DNA of 64,000 nucleotides from Rhabditoides inermis (taxonomy: Eukaryota > Nematoda > Chromadorea > Rhabditida > Rhabditidae), in NCBI GenBank assembly GCA_963966185.1, contig CAWZYM010000218.1, positions 1 to 64,000 of the forward strand, read 5' to 3'. Below are positions 1-10,400 of this stretch, one piece after another (positions within the stretch are counted from its first letter, which is position 1; each line of letters begins with the position of its first letter). The notes beneath the pieces were generated by a model. It had not been told where the DNA came from. It did not search any database and saw only the letters and a program-made list of their open reading frames with translations. A program made the translations under genes and the position numbers.

Positions 1-180
1 CTACTAACTTCAGAAGTTCTTGCATTCGTTTCTAAGATTGACAGACCTTTTCTATACACGTTTTGGGTGTCAAAAGGTTCTGTCGCAGTCATCGCTCTGC
101 CAAACCATTCTTTGTTCTTAACCGGTACTAGGATGTTTGTGCTGTTTGATGATTGATAACATATGGATAAACTATTATTG
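1..180. other. Left-edge non-coding stretch
   Basis: No coding exon, RNA gene or recognisable repeat was found here. It lies just before the 9-bp minisatellite. Confidence 0.5.
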
Positions 181-186
181 TTATTA

Positions 187-1012
187 GAATGTTACAGAAT
201 GATACAGAATGTTACAGAGTGTTACAGAATGTTATAGAATGTGACAGAATGTTACAGAATGTTACAGAATGTTACAGAATGCACATTCTGCACTGTCTAC
301 ACATTCTGCACTTTCTACACATTCTGCACATTCGGCACATTCTGCACATTCTACACATTCTACACATTCTGCACATTCTGCACATTCTACACATTCTGCA
401 CATTCGGCAGATTCTACACATTCTACACATTTTGCACAGTCTACACATTCTGCACATTTTGCACAGTCTACACATTCTGCACATTCTGCACATTCGGCAC
501 ATTCTGCACATTCTACACATTCTACACATTCTGCACATTCTGCACATTCTACACATTCTGCACATTCGGCAGATTCTACACATTCTACACATTTTGCACA
601 GTCTACACATTCTGCACATTCTGCACATTCTACACATTCTGCACATTCGGCAGATTCTACACATTCTACACATTTTGCACAGTCTACACATTCTGCACAT
701 TCTGCACATTTTGCACATTCTGCACATTCTACACATTCTGCACATTCTACACATTCTGCACATTCTTCAGATTCTACACATTCTACACATTTTGCACATT
801 CTGCACTGCACATTTTGCACATTTTGCACATTCTGCACATTCTGCACATTCTGCACATTCTGCACACTCTGCACATTCTGCACATTCTGCACATTCTACA
901 CATTCTGCACATTCTGCACACTCTGCACATTCTGCACAATCTGCACATTCTGCACATTCTGCACATTTTGCACATTTTGCACATTCTGCACATTCTGCAC
1001 AATCTGCATCAT
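187..1012. repeat. Minisatellite of a 9-bp unit (CACATTCTG/CACATTCTA)
   Basis: About 90 copies of a 9-bp unit, mostly CACATTCTG with CACATTCTA, CACATTTTG, CACATTCGG and CACAGTCTA variants. At the left end it grades into a related TTACAGAATG motif in the opposite sense. The unit length is a multiple of three and has no stop in several frames, so long artificial reading frames (poly HIL, CTF, HSA) appear on both strands. I treat these as repeat artefacts, not genes. Confidence 0.95.
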
Positions 1013-1610
1013 GATATGATTACAAATAATGCCAGGACAAATGTTCGATTCGTCACGTTTCGTCCTCATGTAATCGTTCAGGAAAAAAACGAAAAAAGAG
1101 ACAGAAGAAAGAAAATGGTAAATGTTAGTGGGGTTGTGCAGTAGTCATCATATGTGTTTGTAAGTGAAATGTTGTTTTAAGTATTAAATCTGACGAGTTG
1201 TGGTTGTTCAACTGATGTTCTTGTGATTAAAGACACAGGAGCGATTGCACATAGCGGGAATCGAACCGGCATAGCATAGTACGTGAGCGTTACCACAACA
1301 CTACAGCAACAAAAAAAACTCAACTTCCGATAAGCAACTTAGCGCGAAGTTCGAATTTGGCTTACCGAGCTTCGCACGTGCACATGTTAGTAAGCTTGTA
1401 GGTAACGCGGAAACGCCGTTCTTTCGCGTTTTCTTTGATTGTTTCGTGTTTTCTCGAGTCAAGCAATAAAACAAAGAAACAAAGTAAAAAAGCGTCATTG
1501 TGCCTTTAACAAATGTTTTTTTTGAGTGTAGTTTACAAATTCAGATATATTCATTTTCTAAACAATCAATGCATAAACAGTCACATATATTAAAATGTGT
1601 TTTCTCGCAT
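1013..1610. other. Intergenic region 3' of the DUF1679 gene
   Basis: No exon was found. It lies downstream of the stop codon of the minus-strand kinase-like gene, so it should hold that gene's 3' UTR and polyadenylation site; I did not fix a poly(A) signal. It includes a tRNA-like segment around 1250-1312. Confidence 0.5.
1250..1312 (-). repeat. tRNA-like sequence (possible tRNA-derived SINE or tRNA relic)
   Basis: On the minus strand, an A-box-like stretch (GTAGTGTTGTGGTAACGC) is followed after about 20 bases by a B-box-like GGTTCGATTCCC. These resemble RNA polymerase III internal promoters. I could not form a complete set of tRNA arms, so a SINE or tRNA pseudogene is more likely than a functional tRNA. 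Confidence 0.35.
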
Positions 1611-3730
1611 TTATTTGTTTTCTTGATCGTAGGTGATGATGTCGTCCACCATGCATTTCACCTGAAATTATTTGATAACCAATCAATACCAATCGATACG
1701 ACTATATCAATCGATAACCACCTTCTCCATCACAACCGCCATCATAGCCTCGTTGTCGCTGTTGTCGCCAAGAGAAGAGAAGTAACTGAAAAGATTTAGG
1801 ACTATACAATTTGAGTATTGAGTGAATAAAACGACTTTACAATTACTCGGCAATCAACGTTTGCTGAAGAATGTTGAACCCTGCGACCGTTTTTGTTCGA
1901 AAAAAATTGACACAAAGACAGTTCTCGGATCTCCGTTGAGCTAGACATTTCTGGTAACGGAATCGACAGCTCTATGAGTAGCTCGATTCGTACTATAATG
2001 CGTTTACTCGGCACAATATCGACATTTGCCGGAGAGTGTGTCTTGAATGACCATGCTACAGCGGGGGCCAGTCAAACGGAATTCAGTCGCACGGGGGTCG
2101 TTTGACTGGCAACCACTGTATGAAACTCGATACGTATTGTAATGGGCGCATCCTAGCTGGTCCGCCGCCGTCACGCCGCCTATACGCCGCCGCCTTCTTT
2201 CCGCTACAACTCCGCTTTTCGTCGCCATTTCACCTTCCCTCTGCCTTCCTTCCGCCTTCTCTTCGCCATTCGGTCGTCGCGCACGTGCAATCCATCGATA
2301 TCACTCATTTGGCAGCGCGCCGATCACCAAATGGCGGAGAGAAGGCGGTGGAAGGCGGTGGAACGACGGCGGAAAAGCGGCCTTGTGGCGGAGAGAAGGC
2401 GCGGGCGTGGCGGCGGCGGACCAGCCCAGCTAGGACGCGCCCAATGTCTCGTACTCACGCGACGATGGGGAAGACTATCGGCACGAGGATGAGGGCTGCG
2501 AAGGGGAACATGCGACGGTACTGCTCCTCGAGCTGCAACACTCTCTCTCTCTCTCTCTCTGTCTGTCTCTCTATCTCTCTCCCTTTCTCCTTCTAACAAT
2601 ACGCACGCATTCACGGTAACAACGAAATCCGTATTGTCAGAACTCGCAGTAGTACATTATCATGACCTTCCTTACCGTAAGTTACATTGCCATGTGTTAT
2701 TTGATTCGAGATACGTGTTCTTCTGCCTCTCACTCGTCCATCTCTCAAAAGCATCACCAACAATACATACGTACATACGCATCTATAAACGAATTCTACA
2801 TTTTTTTGCAGGAAACGTAGTCAGATGTTTATTCACCTGCTGCAGTGTGTAGGGCGGCTCGTCTCCCCGCATCTCCCGCACCAACTCCTCGTGGAAATCC
2901 GACAGGATGTCCTTCCAGTGCGTCCTACAATGTGTATAATAGTATTTATCCAATCGTATCTAACTATACAACTGCGAAAGAACGACTATTCTGCGTGACT
3001 TTCAAATCTACAACTACATGAGATGCAAGAGAACAATTAATCAACTTACAATGAAATTACAAATTACAAGTTACAAAAACACTTATGTAGATGAATCGAT
3101 GACTTCTACAGTGCTTACCTCCTCGTTTCGCCGCTCATGGCTGCGCACAGAATGCGGATGATGTCCTCGGTAGCCGCGCCAAAGTGGATCATCTAAGTGG
3201 ATCATCTACACTCATCTACAGTAACGATTCGTTTCTCTCAATCATGTCATGTTCGTACAATTGCTCTTCATTTTGCACGAGTTGTCAAAAATCCGTAAAA
3301 GTTATTTAAAGCACAGTAGCGACTCATTTCTGCCACAACCTGCCAAAACTCCGTAATTTCACACGAGCAAAACATTTGCCGGTGACTGGAATCGAACCCG
3401 CAAAGCTCGAAGGCCAAATAACAGCGCAGATGCACTGAGCCATGGAGCGAGTGAAAAAGACGTTCATTTGCGCTCATGTGTACGAGCTCAATTTTTTTTA
3501 GTATTGAAGCGTTGGGGAGGGGGGGGGGGGGGTAGGCGAAGGTTATTCGTTGTGAGACCAATTTTGATTTCAAATATTTTCGTCGGCATCCTTGGCAGTG
3601 GCAGAAAGTAGCACAGCATCGTCGTTCTTTAGCAAAGATTGAAAACGTGTTAGGTCAAAATGATTTGTAATAATACTCTGATTCAAAATTAAGTTGCAAC
3701 TGTTCCTTTGATATATGGATGAATAAGATC

Positions 3731-3792
<62 letters not shown>

Positions 3793-4617
3793 ACCTGCCA
3801 GTCGCATATGGCGGCGAGCCGTCTGCCGTCTCCCTCGGCTTGGAACAGCGTGTTGGCTGACCAGAGGTCGCCGTGCACGAACACCTTCGGAACGCCTGCA
3901 AACAGAAATTGGTTTGTTTAAAGTTTGTTTATCAGCAGATTCAAGTTTTACAAAAGTTCAAGTTGTACAAAGATTCGAGTTATACAAGTATATCACAATG
4001 TACGCCATCTATATGTGGCAAGGCACCATCGGCGGCGGCAGTCTTTCAAAATCTTCTACCACGCCTCGCATCCGGAACTGGTCACTTCGCGATGTTCACG
4101 CCCATCTACCATTAACAGTCAGGACTCGCGCCGCCCTGTTCCAGCCAAGGAGCCCCAATACCCCACTGTAGGATTGTGTGTGCTTCCAGATAACCCATCA
4201 TGCTAACATTACATGTGCATGTCGGAATCAGGTTGATAAACAAACAATATATGGCAAGCAGCACCCACCCATCTCTTCGGGTATCCTTTCTGTGAGCTGG
4301 GGATCGAGCAGACGCATCGCAGACGCCTCCACACAGTTCTCAAACGGAGTGGGTGAGATGGGACTTGAACCAATGTCAAGGGGGTCAGTCTCTTGAGAGG
4401 GCGTTTCCAAAGAAGTTCGAAGTAGTTGGAAATGTGGTTGGAGGAATTTCGAAGGTAGTTGGAAGTAATTGGAAAGCAAGTTGGGAGGCTTTTTGCAGTA
4501 GTTTGCAAAGTCTGACCGCTACTTCAAATGCTTACCAGCTTCTCCACGAATTCGTCGTCTTTTGCTCCGAACTGGCGGGCCAGAGCGAACATGCCCTGTA
4601 GACCCTGCAACACGTAG

Positions 4618-4673
<56 letters not shown>

Positions 4674-5902
4674 TTCTCTTTCTCTTTCTCTTTTTCTTTC
4701 TATCATATTTCCATACGATAGATAGGTGAAAGCATACACTATCCGAGACATTACTGGAAAGTCAACGTTTTCGCTGAACGATCCAGATTTTCACTGGAAA
4801 ACTAGTAATTCCAATACGAGGACATGTCTTATTTCATCAGTGAAACTGCGACTTTCAAGCTCCAATCTTTTTTCACTTGAACACTAGTTTTCCAGTTGTG
4901 ATATGATATTCAGTTTTCCACTACTGTGGATTTTTTAGAACAGGCTAACACTTGCTCACCTCCTCGTTGCACATGGTTTCATAGACGTCTGCGAACCTGC
5001 ACTGCACCACCCCGCTCTGCTCGTCGATGCCCTCCCGCAGGCAGAACGCCTGCACGCGAGCCAGCCGACGCGTCACCTCAACATAACACGTGAACGTCTC
5101 CACCAAAGGGACCATGTCTTGAGCTCTTGACGTCAAGGGGGCCTCTTGAAGTCTAACACCAGACAGTACGAGGACATGTCTTAGTTCATCAGTGAAACTG
5201 GCAACGGTTTGTCTCATACGTTTGTCAATCAACACCTGCTTGATCTCGTCGACGGTGAGATTAGTGAAAAGGTGTACAGGCAGGACGTCGGGGATGAGGT
5301 CCATGGCGAGCAGGCCATAGGAAGAAGATGGGGTGAATGGCACGGAGAAGTAGTACCTGTCAGAGACACACTTGCATTGTGCATATCACAGCATCGTAGA
5401 ACCACGATGGCCACTCACTTGGGTAGTCCGAACCGCTCGGTCGCCTGCTGCGAGCCCAGCTTCTTGGTGACCAGCGCGTAGAACGCGCACTCGGAGTTGT
5501 GCAGCTGAATGGGGTGTATAATGGGCTCACACTTAGCACAGGTTTTTTTCGTTGAGAACATTATCGTGGTCCGCGGGTTCGATCTCGGGTACGCACGTTT
5601 TGTCATATTTAAAACATTATTCAAACAGTTCTGATCGTTGTGTAACCACCCCAATGTCTCTCGTGAAAAGAATGGGACTCATTTGCGAGTCCATTAAAGT
5701 TTGTATGTGGTTGTCGTGTGATACAGACATCGCTGGCATCAGACATGTGTGACGAGTGGTCTGTGCTGTTCACTACATGTGACCCAAGATAGTGTGTGAG
5801 ATAAGAAGCGCATGTGAACTTTCCAACGTGCACGAGTGGGTGTTATCGGAACCCGCGGAACTGACAAGCAGTAGGAGTCTCTTCGAAACGCCTTCGAGTT
5901 CA

Positions 5903-5957
<55 letters not shown>

Positions 5958-6878
5958 AGAGAGAGAGAGAAAGCCGACTTTCTTGAGCGTGTGCTCCCAC
6001 GTGTCCCACATCTGCTCCTTGACGTGCTTGTCAGTGTCGGGGTTGTCGCACGCCTCCGTCATCTTCACAGCGTTCAGACACGACGCGATCTCAACATGGT
6101 CATTGTAAAGGTGTGGTCAGTCTCTTCGAAACGCCTTCGAAACACGCTTTTTGTCGTGTTTCGAAGGCGGTATCGAAGGGGGTTTCGAAGAGACTGACCT
6201 CTACTTTAAGAAAAAAACTGGCAAAAGACCCTCAGAAAGATCTTATTGCAAGAGACCCTCAGAAGGATCTCATTGCAAAAGACCTTCAGAAAGATCTCAT
6301 TGCAAAAGACCCTCAGAAAGTTTTTTTCTGTATTATAAAGCGTCTTTTTGATACATGATCGAGTCTGCCCTCGCCTCAAACCAAGTCAACGGTGCAAGTG
6401 TGTTGCAGCGGTGCAAAGACGTCCCTCACCTTGATGAGCATCTTCTCCGGCAGCTCGGCCGCGCCCTCGCCCTGCCAGTCAAAGGTCACCAGTGCGATGC
6501 GAGAACAGAAGCCCTGACAGCGTTCGTATTAAACCCGAACTCAGCGAAAAAAAACAGCTCAAATCATCAGCGCGCCCTGAACCAGATTTTGGCGGGAAAT
6601 ATATTTGGACAGAGGAATCGTTATAAATTATTTATTAAAAATTCATTGCCACAATTAATTGCTCTATAAAGCGGAATCCTATTTTACCTTGAGTTCTTTT
6701 TTGATAAACCACAATGTTGCAATTAGTCTCTCACCTTTCCATCGCCCACTATCTCGGCCGTCTTGCCGTCTCCGAATGTGCATGCGGTGTGGAGTCCCCT
6801 GCGCGTCTCCGCCTCCAGAATCTGCCACGTGACGAGCGTCTTGAAGATGCCCGCCTCGTTCTCTTTCCGAAGAGACAT
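1611..6878 (-). CDS. DUF1679/CHK kinase-like protein (nematode family), 417 aa
   Basis: Exons (minus): 6735-6878, 6430-6513, 5979-6089, 5419-5504, 5236-5356, 4960-5076, 4536-4604, 4269-4338, 3795-3895, 3119-3192, 2837-2924, 2459-2532, 1722-1785, 1611-1661. All join in phase, giving 418 codons including TAA, close to the family's usual length of about 400 aa. Family hallmarks in order are GDGKGFCSRIALVTFDW (near residue 45), LPEKMLIK, LARVQAFCL, the catalytic HGDLWSAN (275-282) and the metal-binding-type DWQ (299-301). The C terminus ends DDIITYDQENK. DUF1679/CHK proteins belong to the choline-kinase-like/EcKinase group; the substrate is not known. The start ATG lies one base after an acceptor-like CTTACTTAG, which suggests splice-leader trans-splicing (inference). 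Odd points: two exons use TTTGAG acceptors, the exon starting at 3192 has a duplicated acceptor, and the donor at 5978 (GTCGGC) is weak. Confidence is high on family, good on exon borders. Confidence 0.88.
2135..2450. repeat. GC-rich imperfect inverted repeat (foldback/MITE-like)
   Basis: The left arm starting near 2140 (GGGCGCATCCTAGCTGGTCC) is mirrored near 2410-2447 (GGACCAGCCCAGCTAGGACG), and GGCGGC-rich arms continue inwards. The element lies in an intron of the DUF1679 gene and its right end stops a few bases before the 5' splice site of exon 2459-2532. Confidence 0.6.
3375..3452 (-). repeat. tRNA-like sequence inside an intron
   Basis: On the minus strand, TGGCTCAGTGCATCTGCGC (A-box-like) is followed about 25 bases later by GGGTTCGATTCC, a perfect-looking B box. 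The T stem does not pair properly, so this looks like a tRNA relic or SINE head rather than a working tRNA. It lies in the 3193-3794 intron of the DUF1679 gene. Confidence 0.4.
3730..3791. repeat. (GA)n microsatellite next to a splice donor
   Basis: A nearly pure GA repeat. On the gene's strand it reads (CT)n starting three bases after the GT of the HGDLW exon (3795-3895). Confidence 0.95.
4381..4525. repeat. Hairpin MITE family member (GGTCAGTCTCTT ends)
   Basis: Starts GGGTCAGTCTCTTGAGAG and ends CAAAGTCTGACCGCTACTTC, with TTCGAAG/TTGGAAG-rich inner sequence. Related to the copies at 6113-6210, 30460-30525, 52977-53110, 57000-57135 and 60280-60455. Confidence 0.5.
4621..4693. repeat. (CT)n microsatellite
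   Basis: CT dinucleotide tract grading into CTTT, in the intron between exons 4536-4604 and 4960-5076 of the DUF1679 gene. Confidence 0.95.
5900..5972. repeat. (GA)n microsatellite
   Basis: GA tract immediately inside the intron at the donor of exon 5979-6089. On the coding strand this is (CT)n directly after the 5' splice site. Confidence 0.95.
6113..6210. repeat. Hairpin MITE with perfect-looking ends
   Basis: About 95 bp. The left end GGTCAGTCTCTTCGAAACGCC pairs with the right end GGTTTCGAAGAGACTGACC, and CGAAACACG/CGTGTTTCG pair near the centre. It is the clearest copy of the family and lies in an intron of the DUF1679 gene. Confidence 0.75.
6218..6325. repeat. Tandem repeat, about 4 copies of a 27-30 bp unit
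   Basis: Repeats of ATTGCAAAAGACCCTCAGAA plus AGATCTC. It encodes a short artificial reading frame only. Confidence 0.85.
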
Positions 6879-7487
6879 ACTAAGTAAGGTCTGCGCTTCG
6901 GATTGCACGTTTGCGAATATGCGAAATTGTTTGCGAAATTGAAAAGTTGCGAATATGTTGCTAAACATGGTGTCCCGATTTCGATAGATTGAACGTATGC
7001 GATATGAATGCAGTTTCTTCAATTTTTCGTTTCAGATTACTTATAAGATCTCACACACGAATATCAGCGGAAAGGAACCGATTCAATTCAATAAGAAATA
7101 AACGAGAACAATATGACAATGAAAGTATAGGTAAACAATAATGATATATAACAATAAATTTCGAGTCAGAACAAGTGAATTGTGTGAACTGACTTCACGA
7201 GCACCCGGCTATCACTGACATGGTGATAAGATAGTGAGTACAGATCACAGTCGGGTCAGCACATACTAGACTACATACTGGAACGTTTTTGAGTGTATGC
7301 ATTCTGATTTGTGAATACTTCGATTTATGTAGACATTTGACAAACACGTGTAACATGTTGAAACGCACGATTGGGATAACTTTATTTTAAGTAAACGGAA
7401 CAAATGTGTAACTTAAGATGTTGTAACTATGTAAGAAGGTCAGTAAGTATTCTATAAGTTGTAAGTAATAAGTGGACGGCTTGTTCA
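6879..7487. other. Intergenic region between the DUF1679 gene and the receptor gene
   Basis: No exon found. It is the 3' flank of the receptor-like gene and the 5' flank of the DUF1679 gene, both on the minus strand. AT-rich. An acceptor-like CTTACTTAG one base upstream of the DUF1679 ATG (6878) is a candidate trans-splice site. Confidence 0.5.
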
Positions 7488-10400
7488 CTAGCGGCTGGTA
7501 TGTCGGATAGTGTCAATACTGCGAAGAATAGCCTTGTTGTCCCTCGAAGTAGCGCGGGTGGGATGAGACTACAAAGGAGAAGAAGGTCGTGAGTGAGCTG
7601 CCCAGTACTCACCTCATATTGGTCGACAGTGTGCAGTCCCTCCCAGATTATCCATTCCAGCTCGTACTGAAACACAGTATTGATCGAGTGAACACGCATC
7701 TCACATATGAGTTGACGTCTGCTCCCATGAGAATGTGCATGATCTTGTTGTAATGGGGCTCGTTTTCAGGTTTCATATCTCCCACTATCTTGATGATATC
7801 TCGGAATGCAGCCGGGATTCCATAGAGCTCCATGCGATTCCAAGCTGGAACAGTGGTATGGTCTACTATGAATCAACAATACTCACTAGATCCCTCGACT
7901 AATGCCATTTTGTCGTACAAGACTGCCTTCCTGTCCAGGTTTCCCTTCCAGTCAAGAGTTTGGAACATCTCACAAAGTATAATTACATTGAGGTCACGAC
8001 GCCTTGTCTCACGAACCTCTATAGCGAGGTACAGCCAGGATTCGATGTCGTCGCTAGCAGCTTGGATTTTGAATTCGTGCGCGGCGCGAGAAGCATAGCT
8101 GAAATGATGGAAGATCGAGATGGTTATATCATATCAATACCGCAATGTTCCAATGAATCCGCGTTCTCGTCCCTTCTTCCTGGTTTCTGGAGTAATTTTA
8201 TCATTCCTGCAAGCCAATCCAAAGTCGAGAAGGAACACCGCAGTAGCCTGTTCCCTTTCCCCAATAGCAAAGTTGCCAGGTTTGAGGTCCCTGAATGAAA
8301 AAGTGATATCATTTCATCGCATTAAATGTACCTGTGGATGAATCCACACCGGTGCAACTGATGTATAGCATTGAATGTCTGGATGGTGAGATACATTGCA
8401 GAGAACTCGCTAAATCATTTCGAGATTTAGGATAGGTGAGCTATGCACAACACATACTTGAGTTTTCCGACATGTTTTTGAACAGTGGTCAGCGATTTTC
8501 CCACAAGAGTCATTACCATGAAAGAGAACTTCGGAGTGTGTCCTGTAAAACCACATTTCAAAAGAATGAGAAGAAGGTAAACATACCCTTGTCAATGAAT
8601 TCGATGATCTGGTTTCGATATTCTCGCGGATTCGCACACACATCGCTCACAATGTAGATCTCGGACTGAAAGTATGTATGTTTACAATAATAATGAGAGA
8701 ATGGTTGTTTACATTGAGCGAAGCAGCTGCCACGCCCATCTTTTCCGTTTTCACTGCGTATTTCTTGTCCTTACAGAACGCTTCATAGACCTGTCCATAG
8801 GTTCCAGCACCCAACAGTTTTCCACATTCATACTCATCCTTCAGTCCCTTGAGTTTCGTTCCAGTAAGGCTCTAAATACAGTACATGTCACATACACTCG
8901 GATAACCTTACTCGATCGTGCTTCGACTTTTCAGATTCAGCTTCCTCTATCATTACACGTTTCTGCTTGGAGAATTTCTTGAAACTGACGGCAACATCGC
9001 GCTTTCTTTTCTTAATTTCTGAGATGTCCTCAGTTGTCTTAGCAGTCTTTATCTTATCGAGGAAGGAAGCCTTGCGCTCAGTGAGGTAGAAATAGATCTT
9101 CGATTCTTGCCCGAATGTATAATTCTAAATAATCTTGAGAATTGGAAATTGGAAAAAAGTGATACCAGATAGTGAAACTGGAAGAAGCAGATGAAAGTAA
9201 AGTACAACTGCCTCTTCGGTCGGAACAAGCGAAGCGACGGTCGGAACAAGCGAAGCGACTAAATGTCCATTCATATGTAATTGAACGATTTTCGATAGTT
9301 ACCGTTATCAGATCCGTAGGTTTTGGGTTCGGATTGAGATCAACAATAGACATCAGAATATCCATTCCTAAAACCAAGATGAAGTCCAATCCACGATGAC
9401 CTATCATACCAACAAACGCGGCGCTCCTTCCGATTCCATCAGTACAGTGAACTACCACAGGCTGTGTCGGCTTTCCAATGTCTTCGTATAGCATCTTCAT
9501 CACTTGCGCCAAATCCATCGGATTTTCGGGAGCCAATCGATCAGTCCATCCAGTATACTGTATCAACTCCACTTCCCGAGTCGCGTATTGGCTGAAAAGT
9601 GATATAAGAGTTTTTACAAGAATAATCGGTACTTGTAAATGGAGAATGTGAGTTGTCTCACGTTGGGAATGGTCGATCGCTTCACGGACAAGCACTTTAT
9701 CTGAAAAAAACTTCAATCAAACTTTCAAATTAACATAGCTCACCATATACTTTTCGTGTTTGTTTTGGAACATAAGGGGTTTCTTCTCATTCCAGTAATC
9801 GAAGCACTTCTTTACGTTGGAGCCGTTTTCCATTTCATTGAAATCACATAGCATGACAATAGCCTTGCATTGGTATTGGAATACGACATGCCAGAAGGCC
9901 ACTACATTTTCAGATGTAGGAGCAGCACAAACAACGTACCTGCAAACCGAATGATTTAGTACTGAAGTGTGAGAAAATTGTACTTTTGAGACGATTCTGA
10001 AGGTATGACCCAATTTCCATCAAAGGAACTGTCTTTTTCATTCCATCCCAAATCAACTTTCGTCTTGTTATCGATAGATTTCTCTACTTTTGCCATCAGT
10101 TTCTTCTTCTTTTTAGAACTCGTTGTTTGAATATAATTCTGCATCATTTCGTGATATTCAAACACGTTCCTCGGTTCATTAGCAATACAATCCTAAAACA
10201 GTGTGTTCTTCTCATTTTGTTCTAATAACAAACCAATGAAATCCCGAAGCTGTTTCCATACTGTATATGATTATGAACATTAAATTTACGCTGAAAAATC
10301 AGCTAGAAGTAAGCAAGAAAAAAGCATAATTATGTTACAGGAGCTCCTTGATCTTTGTGCGATTCTTTCGGTTCCATGATACGCAATTCTCCAATGAAAA

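Noticed and set aside
189..1144. Several 160-290-codon frames at the left edge
   Set aside because: They are translations of the 9-bp minisatellite.
7488..9124. Kinase as an independent gene
   Set aside because: No start codon, trans-splice site or preceding stop fits, while the exons join the PTP exons in phase. Kept as an open alternative.
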